The notes beneath the pieces were generated by a model. That model was not told the origin of the DNA, searched no databases, and saw nothing but the letters and a program-made list of their open reading frames with translations. Shown one piece after another: positions 10,498 to 22,504 of a stretch of DNA of 64,000 nt; the first letter of the stretch is position 1, and every line of letters starts with the position of its first letter. The position numbers and the translations under genes are program-made. Origin of the DNA: Eutypa lata (Eukaryota; Ascomycota; Sordariomycetes; Xylariales; Diatrypaceae); contig JAKULF010000012.1 of assembly GCA_022661535.1 (NCBI GenBank), positions 868,001-932,000 of the forward strand, given 5' to 3'.

Positions 10498-12447
10498 CTA
10501 TGGCTTCGCCAATCCCTTCCCCAACAGCTCATTCCCGACCTCCTCTACCAGCACTTCATCAGGAAACCTCTCCTTCTTCGCCAGCACCGTATCCCGCGCG
10601 TCCAGTACCCTCAGGAGGTCGGCGAGCTCGCCGTCCAGCGGCGCCCGGTACGCCAGGAACCCGAGCCCGAGGAGCATACCGTGCAGAGCCTCGCCCGACT
10701 CGTCCTCCAGGCCGATAGCCTCGAGTACCGACGCCGCGAGCTCTACCTGGTCTGACTCTGGTAGTTGCTGTTGTTGTAGCGAATGGGAAGGATTCTCGCC
10801 GCTGGAAGGGTGGTCGTGCGATGCGGACCCAAACGCGGACGCGGACGCGATGTTGAATAACAGCGAAGCGGCTGCTACGCGCACACTGTTGTGCCCCTCG
10901 TCGAGAAAGCTGGACGTGATGAGCTGTATGAGGGGCCCGCGTAGTATTAGCGCCGCCGGCGCTACTCTGCTAAGGATCTGCTCGGCGTACAGCGGGCTCG
11001 AGAACAGGTTGCAGGCCATCTGCAGCGTGACGAGGCGCAGGGCGTACGGGCACTTGTCCACGGCGGCATATGCGTTCACGGCGTCGAGGACCGCGACGAC
11101 CGTCTCGTAGCCCGGCTCCTCGGCGTAGTACCCGCTGAAGCGGGGGTCCGCCAGCGCGCAGCGGAAGAGATCCACCGCCGCGAATAGGACGTCCCGCGGT
11201 AGCGGATCGGCTCCGGCTCCGGCGCCGTTTACGTTTACGGCGGACTGCAGGAACCGGGAGAGGGCGGGCATGTCGGCGGGTAGGGGGGCGTCGACGGGCC
11301 CCGACGCGGCTCGCGCTTCGATAAACCGCTTCAAGGCCTGCACGGCCGGTTTGTCGGCAACGGACGGGCCGAGCTTCGATAGCAGTTTTGGGAGGGGCGG
11401 GACCTTGGCGTAGAGCGTGGGTTTCGGCTTCGCCGTGATGGCAAGGTCGCTAGAGGCGACGGCGAAGTGCGGTAGGCGGAGGGATTCGTGCGGGTGCGCG
11501 GGATAGGCCATCTGCGCTAGGATCTGCACTGTTCCCTTGAGTCGCGCCGCGTCGGCGCCGACCCAGTGCTCCTGGCGCTCGCCGTGGAAGAAGGAGATAA
11601 AGGTTGGTGTGCCACGGATGGAGTACTTCTGTCCGACGTCGAAGGCGCGCGAGGTGTCGGCTTTGATCAGGGTGACCTTGTGGCCCCACTCGGCCGCTAG
11701 CTGGTCGTATAGGGGGTACAGCGCTTTGCAAGGGGGGCAGGTCGCCGAGGTGAAGAAAACTACCGCGGCGGACTCCTTTGCTGCTTCGAGCAGAGTGTTG
11801 AGTTCCGGGAGACTGCCCACATTGCGTACGGAGGGGCTGGCCGCTTTCGCCGCGGCACCGACACCGGCACCGGTACCGTTAGCCGCCTGCGGTTGTTGTG
11901 CATTGGCCTGGATGCCTAAGAGGCCGCCCTGCTGTGCTTTCCTCGCCTGCACCATCTGCTCTAGTTGTGGTTGCAACATCTTGCCGAACGGCGAGTCTAA
12001 TACCGCCTGGGGCATGTTTTTGATATGATCCGGGACGCCTCGTCCTACGAGAAACGTGGCGAAATCATGGCTGAAATTGTTGCAGTTGTGTCGAAACAGA
12101 TCGTACGCCTAGGGACATGTTAGCAATCAATGATGGTGTTCCTGCTCCATGAAAGAAAAATTTGAGGGACTCACTTCAGGGGTATATATTTCTTTAAGTG
12201 AATCAAGATACTCTAGGATGATTTCTATAGGCAGCTGGGTCTGCCCAAGATGTAGCCGTTCCAGGGGCTGACCCAGATGAGAGGTGCCTGGCCGGATTGT
12301 GTTGATTCCGCTATCATAGACATATTCTACTCCATCGATTTCTATGGACGTATGATATATGGCATCGAGCTGAAACCCCAGCATCGATAGGGAGAACTGC
12401 TTCGCAAGACCATTTGATAGGTCGTAGACCAGCAGATGAATGTCCAT
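10498..12447 (-). CDS. PPPDE peptidase-thioredoxin-PUL fusion protein
   Basis: Exons 12447-12175 and 12108-10498 (phase 0, GTGAGT donor, CTAG acceptor, 66-nt intron) give 627 residues. Domain 1 (1-about 122) is a PPPDE/DeSI-type thiol peptidase: catalytic His32 in YHTSIEI and Cys100 in FRHNCNNFSHDF; this family removes SUMO or ubiquitin-like modifiers. Domain 2 (about 185-290) is thioredoxin-like with an active site of TCPPCK (Cys215, Cys218) in place of WCGPC. Domain 3 (about 330-620) is an alpha-helical PUL repeat, the module that binds Cdc48/p97 in PLAA/Ufd3-type proteins. The combination is a known fungal architecture and suggests a Cdc48-linked protein quality-control role; the exact substrate is inference. 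The residues at the exon junction rebuild the catalytic Cys motif, which supports the intron. Confidence 0.9.
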
Positions 12448-13459
12448 GGTGGGGAACTCCTAGTCCAATGGGAGACCCTATAATTATGCTGTTCACTTCG
12501 GAGTCGAGAATAGAAGCAAGGAAGTTGGTCTTTCTATTTAAAATCACAAGAAAATAGATTGGAAAGGCGAGTGAAACCTGTGATGCTGCGGATTGTGACA
12601 CTGGCTCTCTCGAGTAGGTAGGGACTTGGTTGGGATCTATACAAATTCACAGATAGAGGCTAGAAAAGAAGGCGAGACGAGAAAATGCAAATCAAGACTG
12701 GAACGAAATATCTATACTGGCTCTATTACCAATCTTGCGATTGCGTATTGTAGTTACCTAAACCGGGGTTGAGAGACGGTTGCTTGCACGTCATGTCTGC
12801 CTTTCTGGCGGCTGGCTTTCTGGTGGCTTCTTTGTGAATATGTAATCAGAGGTAAGAGTTACGTGTGGCTGTGTGTGGCTGACCACATTTCACAAAGGAC
12901 ATCCTCCAGTGATGATGGAGGCAGGGAGGCAGCCCTGGCAGCCCTGTTTTGGTACAGTCTGCAGTCTTAGGTAACATTTATGCATTTATGACCCCCGGCT
13001 CTCGTATTTTGTACATACAGCGGGTCCCAATCGGAGAACCGCCACTAAAGTGTCCCTAACATTAGATCGTTGAAATAGGAGAACCATGGCAGCCATGGGA
13101 ATTTTGGCCTTGGCTAGGGGACCTTGATAGGGAAAGATTGCTTGAACAATGAAATTGGCGGAAAATCTTCGACATTTCATTTGAACAGGTTGCGATAACT
13201 ATCATTTCCATTTCTTTTCTTGCGTCAACGCCCCTATCATATCCTATCGTATTCAATCCTCGTCTGCTTACTCGTCGATCCCTCCTTTAATCGTCGTCTG
13301 TATCTAATAATTCTTTTTTCCACCCCCCATTTTCCCCATTCTCGGGTGCTTATTATACATACAGAGGTTTCTTACAATTCCCACCCATTCTCTCTATCTC
13401 ATTTAATAAGTCTTTCCCCCCATTTCGCTAGGGGATGATTCGCATTTAAGGTTAAGGTT
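12448..13459. promoter_or_regulatory. Divergent promoter region with pyrimidine-rich leader for GDA1
   Basis: Two divergently transcribed genes share about 1 kb. Positions 13300-13430, just before the GDA1 start, are strongly C/T-rich on the plus strand, the usual composition of a fungal core promoter and 5' leader. Small ORFs here (for example 12314-12601 minus and 13220-13438 plus) lack family features and are not called. Confidence 0.4.
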
Positions 13460-15272
13460 ATGAGGAGAACGTCAGTATCTTTGCCTACTAAGCAGGTCCA
13501 TCACGATCCTCACGAAAAGCCTGCTCGTTACGAAAACGGGCACCGAGAAACCGGCATCCTGGAGAAGTTACAAGGAACCATGAACCAGACCCAAAAGGCC
13601 AGGTGGCTCAAGACCACTGGCATTGTGGTCTTCCTGGTCTTCCTATTCTACTATTTTTCGCCGACCGGTGTGGATATTTACCAGAATGGCGGTATGTTGA
13701 TCTAGATCTATGAACCCTATCATCTATTAAGCCATAAATCAACGGGACAACCCAGTACTGACGAGTTATCGACATACAGTGTCCCATTCAGACGGCCAGG
13801 TACCATCCGACAGCTCATACGGAACCGCGAGATGCACGAAGTCGTATTCCAAGGATAAACCCATCGTCCAGTATGTGCTCATGATCGATGCCGGCAGCAC
13901 TGGATCGCGTATCCATGTCTACAAGTTCAACAACTGCGGTTCCACTCCCGAGTTGGAAAGCGAAGAGTTCAAGATGACCGAGAAGTCTGTTGGCGGCCTG
14001 AGTAAGTATAAGGACGACCCTCTCGCCGCGGCCAAGACTCTGGACCCCTTGATGGAAGTCGCTATGCAGACCGTTCCCGACAAGCTCAAGGCCTGCTCCC
14101 CCGTCGCCGTCAAGGCGACTGCCGGTCTGCGAATGATTGGTACCGATGCTGCCGACAAGATCTTGGAAACTGTCCGAACCCACCTAGAGAAAGATTACCC
14201 TTTCCCTGTGGTCGCTAAGGAGGAGAACGGTGTTGCGATTATGGATGGTTCCGACGAGGGTGTTTACGCATGGATCACGACCAACTACCTCTTAGGTAAG
14301 ATTGGCGGACCCGATGACAGCCCAACTGCCGCCGTCTTCGACCTCGGTGGTGGTTCCACTCAGATTGTGTTCGAGCCGACCTTTAAGCAAGCGGCCGCCG
14401 GTGGAATGCCCGAGAAGCTCTCTGAGGGTGACCACAAGTACGAGCTCTCCTTCGGTGGACGGTACTTCGAATTGTATCAGCACTCCCATCTTGGCTATGG
14501 TTTGATGGCCGCCCGCAACTCGATGCATCTTAACCTGCTGCACGACGTTTATTCCGAGAATGGACAAGACAAGAGCTTTTTGAACAAGCCTATCCTAAAC
14601 CCGTGCATCAACGTCGGACAGTCCGATATCGTCAAGGTCAAACTTAGTGAAGACAGCCCGCTAGGTGTTGGTGAGGTCGAGTTGAACATGACCGGTCCTG
14701 CCGCCCCTGCCCCTGCTCAATGCCGCGCTCTCGCCGAGAGGATTTTGTACAAGGATGCGGACTGCACGCTAGCACCCTGCTCTTTCAACGGTGTGCATCA
14801 GCCATCGCTGGCCAAGACATTTTCCACCGAGGATGTCTACATCTTCTCTTATTTCTTCGATCGTACCAAGCCCCTGGGTATGCCGGATTCGTTCACCCTG
14901 CGAGAGCTTCATGATCTTACCAGCAGCGTTTGCGCCGGCGAGGAGGCCTGGGATGTGTTCGGCACGGTCCCGGGAGCCCTAGATGAGCTTCGTGAACGCG
15001 GTGAACACTGCTTGGACCTCAACTTCATGGTGGCTCTTCTACACACCGGTTACGAAATGCCCATCGAGCGAGAGGTCAAGATCGCCAAGAAGATCAAGGG
15101 CAATGAGTTGGGTTGGTGCTTGGGAGCAAGGTAAGATTAACCCCCTACCTCACCAATCATTCTATTGATTGAGTTCTAATGAGAGAATAATCGCTAACCC
15201 ATCTACGTTCATAGTCTGCCCTTACTTTCCAAGAACTCCGGCTGGACATGCAAGGTCAGCGAGGTTTACTAG
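13460..15272 (+). CDS. GDA1: Golgi guanosine-diphosphatase (GDA1/CD39 family)
   Basis: Exons 13460-13691, 13780-15130 and 15215-15272 give 546 residues. The protein hydrolyses GDP to GMP in the Golgi lumen, allowing GMP/GDP-mannose antiport for mannosylation. It is a type II membrane protein: a cytoplasmic tail, a single membrane anchor at about 52-67 (GIVVFLVFLFYYF), then the catalytic domain. Apyrase conserved regions are visible: DAGSTGSR at about 114-121 (ACR1), KATAGLRM (ACR2), the EEGVYAW-like DEGVYAWITTNYLLG (ACR3) and FDLGGGSTQIVFE near 263-275 (ACR4). Exon 1 ends in G before GTATGT and exon 2 starts TG, forming GTG (Val). The last exon replaces an immediate stop and adds SLPLLSKNSGWTCKVSEVY. 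Length matches the yeast enzyme. Confidence 0.95.
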
Positions 15273-15998
15273 TTGTGAACTTCCTATCGGCGTAGGGCTA
15301 CATAGCATCAATGTCTTATAACAACCATAATGAATGACTAAAAACAACGGATACGGGAAGTGGGTGCGCCCCAAAAGGCCGGCGTTCGGTTGGGTTTGTA
15401 CACTATGAGGCTATAATGTAGCTTCTAGAGTTATGTAATGAAGCATAGAGAGAATCCGTCTATATATAGACCGGATATATTTATTTATTGCAATAATGCT
15501 TTTGGAGATATCAGTTGCATGTGCTTCTAACCCCCTAACGATTCGGGCGCTGTTACAATGACCTTGAATGCATTTATTTATGTTGGTTGTTCCATGTATG
15601 AGAGCGAAGTACTCTGCCAAATACTTAGCACTGGTTACGCGTTTCCAACATCCTGTCATCAACCCACACGTCCAATTTGCAATACCGCGCACCCTATATT
15701 CATATTGAGAATCACGTAAAGATACTTCGTATATGATTATTAATATGATCTAGACCACTGTCGATCCGTAGATCAAGCTTCGAATAGTAGGCCCATTCGG
15801 CTGTGAATCCCACACACGACATTGGAGGGGCAAGTGTGCCGAACCAAAGTACTTTGTATGACGCCAAGCCATATGGAGGTTTCCGTCGTTGCTGCTCGGC
15901 AACCAAAGTAAATATATCGCCCCACTGTTTGATTAAACACCCCGGGCATTGAGACTGACTATCCACCAACCAGACCAGAAACGGAAAGAAGCAAGGGT
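15273..15998. other. Intergenic
   Basis: This is the 3' flank of GDA1 and the promoter of the downstream kinesin gene. No conserved reading frame, RNA gene or repeat is apparent. Confidence 0.5.
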
Positions 15999-18317
15999 AT
16001 GTCACCGCATGGAATTGTTCACCAGCAGCGGTTCCGCAGTATTATCGACGATATCTGCGAAGAACTACTACAGCAGTTTATTGTCGGCGGAACGGCAACA
16101 TCAGCTTTAGAACCACCATCCCCTCTACGCATTCCAGTATCAACATCTCCCGCAGCATTGTCTTTAGTATCGTCTTTGCCGTATCCTCAGTCTCGAGAAG
16201 AGTCGGGTGGAACCGAAAGAACACCGACTACACCGGCCACAAGTAGAGAAAGAAGAATGAGTCAGGTTTCACTCGCCCGCTCCTCCGCGTCGACCCCCTC
16301 TCTCCGCGCTCGCGATGGCCTCCTACCACCACATCTTCGAACAGATAATGGTGGGAATGTGAGGGTCGTGGTGCGGGTTCGGGCTTTCCTGCCTAGAGGT
16401 ATGTTTCTTTCGTTACAATACAATATAAGATTGTACCATCACATCTATCTACGAAGCCAATTCTACAAAAATAAAGGCAGCTTAGAATTCACAGTTCATA
16501 TTTTTGCGTATAGAGGAAAAGGCTGACGATTATGTTACTACCTACGTCGAAATATAGAGATTGAGCGTGGTGCAGAATGTCTAATTAGCATGGACCCGAT
16601 GACGCAGCAGACGACACTGCACGTCCCCAATGACAGCGACCCGGCCAACGCTCGGTCCCGTTCGCGGAGGGTGATCGAGGAGAAGTCGTTCACATTCGAC
16701 AATTCGTTCTGGAGCCACGATGTCAATGACGAGCACTACGCGCACCAGGAAGAGGTCTACAACAGCCTGGGTGAGGAGTTCCTCGACCACAACTTTGAGG
16801 GCTACCACACGTGCATCTTCGCGTACGGACAGACGGGCTCTGGAAAATCGTACACGATGATGGGGACGCCCGACCAGCCCGGTCTGATCCCGCGCACGTG
16901 CGAGGACCTGTTCCAGCGCATCGAGGCCGCCCAGAGCGAGACCCCCAACATCTCGTACCACGTGCGGGCGTCATACTTCGAGGTCTACAACGAGCACGTG
17001 CGAGACCTGCTGGTGCCCGTGGTGCCGGGGCAGCCGCCCTACTACCTGAAGATCCGCGAGTCCCCCACCGAGGGCCCCTACGTCAAGGATCTAACCGACG
17101 TACCCGTGCGCAGCCTCGGCGAGATCCTACACCACATGCAGACGGGCGACGCGAGCCGCACCGTCGCCAGCACCAAGATGAACGACACGAGCAGCCGCAG
17201 CCACGCGGTCTTCACCATCATGCTCAAGCAGATCCACCACGACATGGAGACGGACGAGACGACGGAGCGCAGCTCGCGCATCCGGCTCGTGGACCTGGCG
17301 GGCAGCGAGCGCGCCAAGGCCACCGAGGCGACGGGGACGCGGCTCCGCGAGGGCAGCAACATCAACAAGTCGCTGACGACTCTCGGGCGGGTGATAGCAG
17401 CACTAGCAGACCCGAAGCACAGCTCCGGCCGGGGGGGCGGCGGCGCGCGCAAGGACGTGGTGCCGTACCGGGACTCGATCCTGACGTGGCTGCTGAAGGA
17501 CTCGCTGGGCGGCAACAGCAAGACGGCGATGATCGCGTGCATCGCGCCGTCGGACCACGACGAGACGCTGTCGACGCTGCGGTACGCGGACCAGGCGAAG
17601 CGGATCCGCACGCGCGCCGTGGTCAACCAGGAGGACCACGTCAGCGCGGCGCAGCGGGACGCCGAGGTCGCGGCCATGGCGGCGGAGATCCAGCGGCTGC
17701 AGGTGAGCGTGGGCGAGTCGCGGCGCCGCGAGCAGCGCGACGCCCAGGAGGCCGAGGACCGCCTCGACGAGTACCAGGCCCAGGTCGCCAAGATGCAGCG
17801 CCTCGTCGAGGAGCAGCGCCTCGTCGCCGAGAGCAAGATCCGCTCCCTCCAGACCGAGAACGAGGCCCTGCGCCTCCACCTCAAGCTCGCCCTCGACAGC
17901 CTCAAGAACCCGATCCCCGAGGTGGCTGTTGTCGTCCCCGATGGGGAGGACGGAGAAGAAGGAGAGGGAGAGGAAGAGGAAGAGGAAGAGGACGGCGATG
18001 GCTACATGGAGGGGGATCTGAATGATGACGAGGATAAGGAGAACTACGGGCCGCATGGGGCGGCTAGGGAGAAGAAGAAGAAGAAGAAGACGGGTGGTAG
18101 GGAGAGTCCTTTCGACGAGGCGTATTTCGACGAGGAGGATGACGCGGATGATGGGTACTCGTCTGAGGTGTACGAGGAGAAGGCCAATGATGTCCAGGAT
18201 TACATGCAGGACCTGCTGAAGGACCTGTCGCTGTTCAGAAGGAAGATCGGGGATGACAAGGATCGGTTTCTTGACGGGGGTTGGGGGCAACCGCTGAGCG
18301 GTCGGATTAATGTTTGA
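15999..18317 (+). CDS. Kinesin-3-type motor with shortened tail (NcKin3-like)
   Basis: Exons 15999-16398 and 16558-18317 give 719 residues. The splice rebuilds the motor entry VVVRVRAFLPR-EIERGAECL, which strongly supports the 159-nt intron (GTATGT donor, GCTGAC branch site). The motor (about 118-487) has the P-loop GQTGSGKS (about 223), switch I NDTSSRSH, switch II DLAGSER (about 377) and VPYRDSILTWLLKDSLGGNS. Sequences such as FTFDNSFWSHD and LDHNFEGYHTCIFAYGQTG place it in the kinesin-3 (Unc104/KIF1) group. After the motor come a charged coiled coil (about 495-590), an acidic run, a poly-Lys patch and a short C-terminus. No FHA, CC2 or PH domain follows, unlike Unc104, so cargo binding must differ; Neurospora NcKin3 has this plan and was linked to mitochondria. 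Start chosen at the first ATG; the N-terminal 110 residues are low-complexity. Confidence 0.93.
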
Positions 18318-18707
18318 ACAGGGCAGACGATGCGATGCGATGCGCTGGCTGGCTATCTATCTAGGGCGGTAGATACCTAGGCAGGTAGTTTTCATGAGCT
18401 TGGTTGGGATAACGCTTGGTGTTTGGAGTATGAGCTATGATTAGGTAGGTATATGCGATAGGTAGGTAGGTAGGTGCGTGCGGCTAACTTGGTCGCAGCA
18501 CGCAATAAGAAGTACGATATGTATGCCATGCGTATTGCCTGCTGTCTGTCGTCGATGAGTGTTAGTTTGATGCTATTAGTAGGGTAGCATAGGTTGTAGA
18601 ACGAACTCACGACTTGAATAATACGATATTTCGCTAGCATCTAACTAGTTATAATCTAATTCTCTAGGGAAGCGGCGCATCGTATCGTACTAATAGTGCT
18701 CACTCGT
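18318..18707. other. Intergenic between convergent genes
   Basis: This is a short region of shared 3' flanks. It contains repeated AGGTAGGT words (about 18370-18480), which recur in other intergenic stretches of this window. No gene is seen. Confidence 0.5.
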
Positions 18708-19990
18708 TTATTTCGATTTCTGGTGGTAGACGTTCCGAACAAACGAGCTAAGGGGGTAGAGCGGTCCGCTGAATTCCATATCATACCTATATCCACGGGA
18801 TTGGTTAGTGACCCGGATATGGTGAGCAAAGGGTTTATATATGAGCCTACCAATAGTTGACAGCAACACAAATCCCATCTTCGAAACAAGATTGGGACAC
18901 TTTGTGGTACCTTTCATCATCCGTCAGTTTCACGTTCTAGATAGCCCCCTCCAGTGCCAGTGGTTCAGGCTCGGCTTACCACATGGCAGGTAGATATAAC
19001 ATATCGCCCGGATCCAGTGTTACTTCTATAGGGCGTGCAAGGTGAGAATATGGCGTGCTTCGGCAACCGGGGATCTCGGGATCCCAGACCGCGAAGGGGA
19101 CTCTATCACCACCGCCCTCGCTATCCTCCTCCTCCTCCTCCTTCTTTTCCCTCGTCTCACCATCCCTCTGCAGTTTAAGCTCTCCGCCGCCGCCAGCTGC
19201 CTCCCGGACATACGTCGCGGGCACGAGATCCCGTTCGTTGACGCATGGCTGACACAACGGCGGCAGCAGGACGAAGTGCTTTTGTCCCGCCACCTGCACG
19301 TATATGTTCTCGTAGTTGTCCTTGTGCAGCGCCGTTATCGAGTGCGAGTTCCCGATCCACAGGTTGACGGCGTCGGGTTCTTTGTCCAGCGCGATCCGCG
19401 CGAATGCTACGGACTTCTCGACCTCGGAGAATAAACTCACGTACTCGTGGCGCAGGTTGTCATTTTCTACGGGGTACTTAAGGTCAGTCTACAGCTTATC
19501 CTAAATTAATAAAAAAATGAAAGGGAAGAAAAAACTTACGTGTTTGCGCGTACCGGACCTCCTCCTCGCCCTCGCGGAACGTGGGGTCCAGCTCCTGCCT
19601 CCGCAGGAACGCGAGGAAGTCCTCGAACGGCTGGTCCTCCTCGTGCGGCTTGGCGAAGACGAGCTCCCCCTCGCTACCACCGCCATCATCCGCTACTAGG
19701 GTGGTGGGTGCGTCGGCGTTCCCGAACGGCGTAACGGCGACATTGACGCTATGCCGGCCGAGCGCCTGGCCGAGGTACGCCGCGGTCCACCGCCGGGTGG
19801 CGGGCCAGTCCGCGGCGCCCCGCCGCACGACGAACGGCGTGTTCCGCGCCACGTACCGCATGAATTCCAGCGGGCTCGGCTCCGAGCTCAGCTCCTCCAC
19901 GCCGCTGCCGGCGTTGAGCTCGTTCCATGTCGTGATTAGCTCCGCGATAGCGGGATCTACTGCTGCTGATGCTGGTGGTGGGTCCTCCAT
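18708..19990 (-). CDS. JmjC (cupin-8) hydroxylase, JMJD7-like
   Basis: Four exons, 19990-19540, 19466-18980, 18910-18851 and 18786-18708, give 358 residues. The family comprises Fe(II)/2-oxoglutarate dioxygenases; human JMJD7 hydroxylates lysines on DRG GTPases. The iron triad is visible: His198 and Asp200 in ALHKDNYENIYVQVAGQKH and His315 in LPAMWYHKVSQ, the last formed across the exon 2/3 junction. Other family blocks are PDAVNLWIG, VALNYW-like CVAVNYWYDM (split by the third intron) and RYVARNTPFVVRRGAADWPA. An acidic insert (about 258-272) is specific to this copy. The first ATG is at 19990; the frame is open upstream only with non-ATG starts. Substrate in fungi is unknown; assignment to the JMJD7 clade is from overall layout. 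Confidence 0.88.
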
Positions 19991-21357
19991 CTCTCTTTTT
20001 TTGTCTTTCACTGCGTAATCGGATAGAAGCAGTGTTGGCAATCCCTACGAAAATTTATCTTCTCCCCTTTCTCTGTCTGTTTCTTCCCCTCCTATTTCGA
20101 GTGGGTACTTAGTTGTCGAATTATTCCTATATTGTTAATTATAAACGAGGTATGCATGCAAAGCAAGAAGTACGAAATACTGTACATAGTACTAACGTTA
20201 AGCAAGGAATCCAGTGGAGCTTTACATTAGGGCCACACCTAAGTCAGCACACTATATTTCCAGATCTATTCTAGATCTACCAATACATCGACCCAGTCTG
20301 CCCAGTCAAGTCAGTGCCACATTAAATGATACCCTTAAATATTGATACAGCTCGAATAATACCTGCTTATGCAATGAAAACGGGTTATTATTCTATTAAA
20401 AACAGGATAAACCTATGATATTCAGGGTATACGATACGTCAATGTTAGTTGCTTATGTATGGTTAGCACTTAAAGGTCAATTTACGTATAAATATCTGGT
20501 ATGATACATTACTAGGAGGTTGTATCAATTATTTTGGCACGGATTTGCTAGTGATATCCCCTAACAGCAGCTTAGGTGCGATTATTTATCACACTCGAGC
20601 CCGGGTAACGCAAACATGTACTATTCAATGTTTATGCTTGCCGAAATCATGAGTTAATATATGAGCGGCTATCCAGCCAGCTCCCAGTCTATTATAATGT
20701 TTATATGCAAAAATTTCCTATAATTAATACTTTGTATCGTACAGGAATCATGGAGCTAAGTCTATGGCGACAGGTTATTTCTACTCTATTAGTCCGATTT
20801 CCTTAGCCTCGGCGACTTTATTTGAGGTTCGATTCTACCGACTCCCCGTAGACCGGTGGGATGATACCCACAGCAAGCTTAACTTCACATTAATGCTTTC
20901 GTTCATCATCATTTTGCGCACCCATCCAGGTCGTACCACTATCGAAGAATGACAAATGCTGTTATTGATTATTCATCCTTTGGACATGACTACCGCGTAT
21001 TGCTATGTATCACAGATCGACGACGAGATCCTAAATTAACGTATCTTAGCTAACGTGAACTTGATGTATACTTTACAGCGATACACAAATTATACGGAAG
21101 GGAGTGTACCATCCTGGTATGAATCTAATGGACATGTAAGAACTTGGCGACCGCCCTCTACTAAGTGTGGACGACGCTTGATCATAGACTCAGTGAGTAT
21201 CGCGAAAAGTGGCCAACAATAGGGTATAGCGGTTGAGGAGCTATAGGGTGGTTTCGATGGAGTATAAATACATGTATCAACGTTCGTTCTCAACATGTTT
21301 TCACGTACCTCCTCATCTAGAGATATCAAGTCAACACACACACACACCGTCTTCGCC
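19991..21357. other. Intergenic, divergent promoters
   Basis: About 1.4 kb between divergent genes, moderately AT-rich. The small ORF at 20764-20952 has no family features. No RNA gene or repeat is recognised. Confidence 0.45.
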
Positions 21358-22504
21358 ATGGCTATTATAGGAGTTGCAGGAGGCTCTGGAGGTATCGGCC
21401 GTACCATTGCCGAGGCTATCCAGGCCAGAGGTAAGCACGAAGTAAAGCTTCTAGCGAGAAAGGTGACCATTTCCTTGTTCATATCTCTCCTCGGGCTAGG
21501 TGACAATACAGAGTTAACAAGACAAGCCCAATCCGTCACTAGAGAAGGAAATCGGAGCTTCCATTATCCCCGTGGATTATTCTAGCGTCAGTGCATTGAC
21601 GAAATCTCTCGACGACAACGATATACACACAATCATTTCGGCGCTTGCTATGCCTTACGCCGGCGAGGCGAACCCTGAGACCAACCTTATAGAGGCCGCC
21701 GCCGCATCTAGGGCAACAAAGAGGCTTATCCCTAATGGCTGGGCTGTTCCTTATACCAAAGAGTACGTGTTATACTAGGTATTCTATTTACGTCCACTAT
21801 TAGGCATTTAGTTAATAAACATACCTATCGTTAACTAGGGATGGTGGCCTTCCAATGGTCGACGAGAAGCTTCGCGCAAGGGATTTCCTCAACAAGGTCA
21901 CGAACTTGGAGTACACTGTTGTCCACAATGGTGCGTTCCTTGACTACTGGTGTCAATCTGGGATTAAATCGTACATGGCACCGTTCATCGTCCAAATCGA
22001 CGAGGCCAACAATACTGCGGCTCTACCCGGGGCCGGCCAGACGCCAGTGTCATTTACCCATACAACTGACGTGGGGAAGTTTGTTGCCGCTCTCCTGGAC
22101 ATGGAAAAGTGGGATAAAGACACATTTGTTGTGGGTGACACGGTAACGTGGAACGAGTTCCTTCGGCTTTCTGAGGACGCTAAGGGTAGGTCACTTCCCC
22201 CTGACTAGCTGTCTATCTGTACTGACTCGGTGCTGTGATGATAGGAGTAAAGTTTACGGTGACGTACGACAGTGTCGAGAAGTTGAAGGCTGGGCAAGTC
22301 ACTGAACTCCCAAGCCATCGGGGGGTCTATTCATTCTATCCAAAGGACCAGCTTCAGTCCCTCCTGTCCACCTATGGGTTGTTGTTTGAGCGGGGAGTTT
22401 TTAATCTCTCATCGCCTAATATCAAGACTTTGAACGAAGCCTTTCCGGAGATCAAACCCTGGACCGTAAAGGAGGCATTGGATGTTGCTTGGAAGAAGGC
22501 ATAG
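21358..22504 (+). CDS. NmrA-like / isoflavone-reductase-like NAD(P)-binding protein
   Basis: Four exons, 21358-21462, 21545-21762, 21839-22185 and 22245-22504, give 309 residues. The start is AAIIGVAGGSGGIG-like (MAIIGVAGGSGGIGRTIAEA), the glycine-rich dinucleotide loop of an atypical short-chain dehydrogenase. Downstream, KRLIPNGWAVPYTKEDGG, VVHNGAFLDYW and VSFTHTTDVGKFVAALLD follow the pattern of NmrA/isoflavone reductase-like proteins common in fungi. These bind NADPH and act either as reductases or as redox sensors that regulate transcription; which applies here cannot be told. No catalytic YxxxK pair is evident, as is usual in this family. Acceptor 21544 was chosen over the adjacent 21542 because it keeps phase. 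Confidence 0.87.

Noticed and set aside
16811..18025. 404-codon open frame on the plus strand inside the kinesin gene
   Set aside because: It is an Arg/Gly/Pro-rich shadow of the GC-rich motor frame with no family motifs; the kinesin frame has all catalytic motifs.
17403..18290. 295-codon antisense frame over the kinesin coiled coil
   Set aside because: Antisense of a repetitive Glu/Arg-rich coiled coil yields long Leu/Val/Arg frames; no ATG context or domain support.
20820..20850. GGTTCGATTCTACC resembling a tRNA T-arm
   Set aside because: No matching acceptor, D-arm or anticodon arm can be folded around it.
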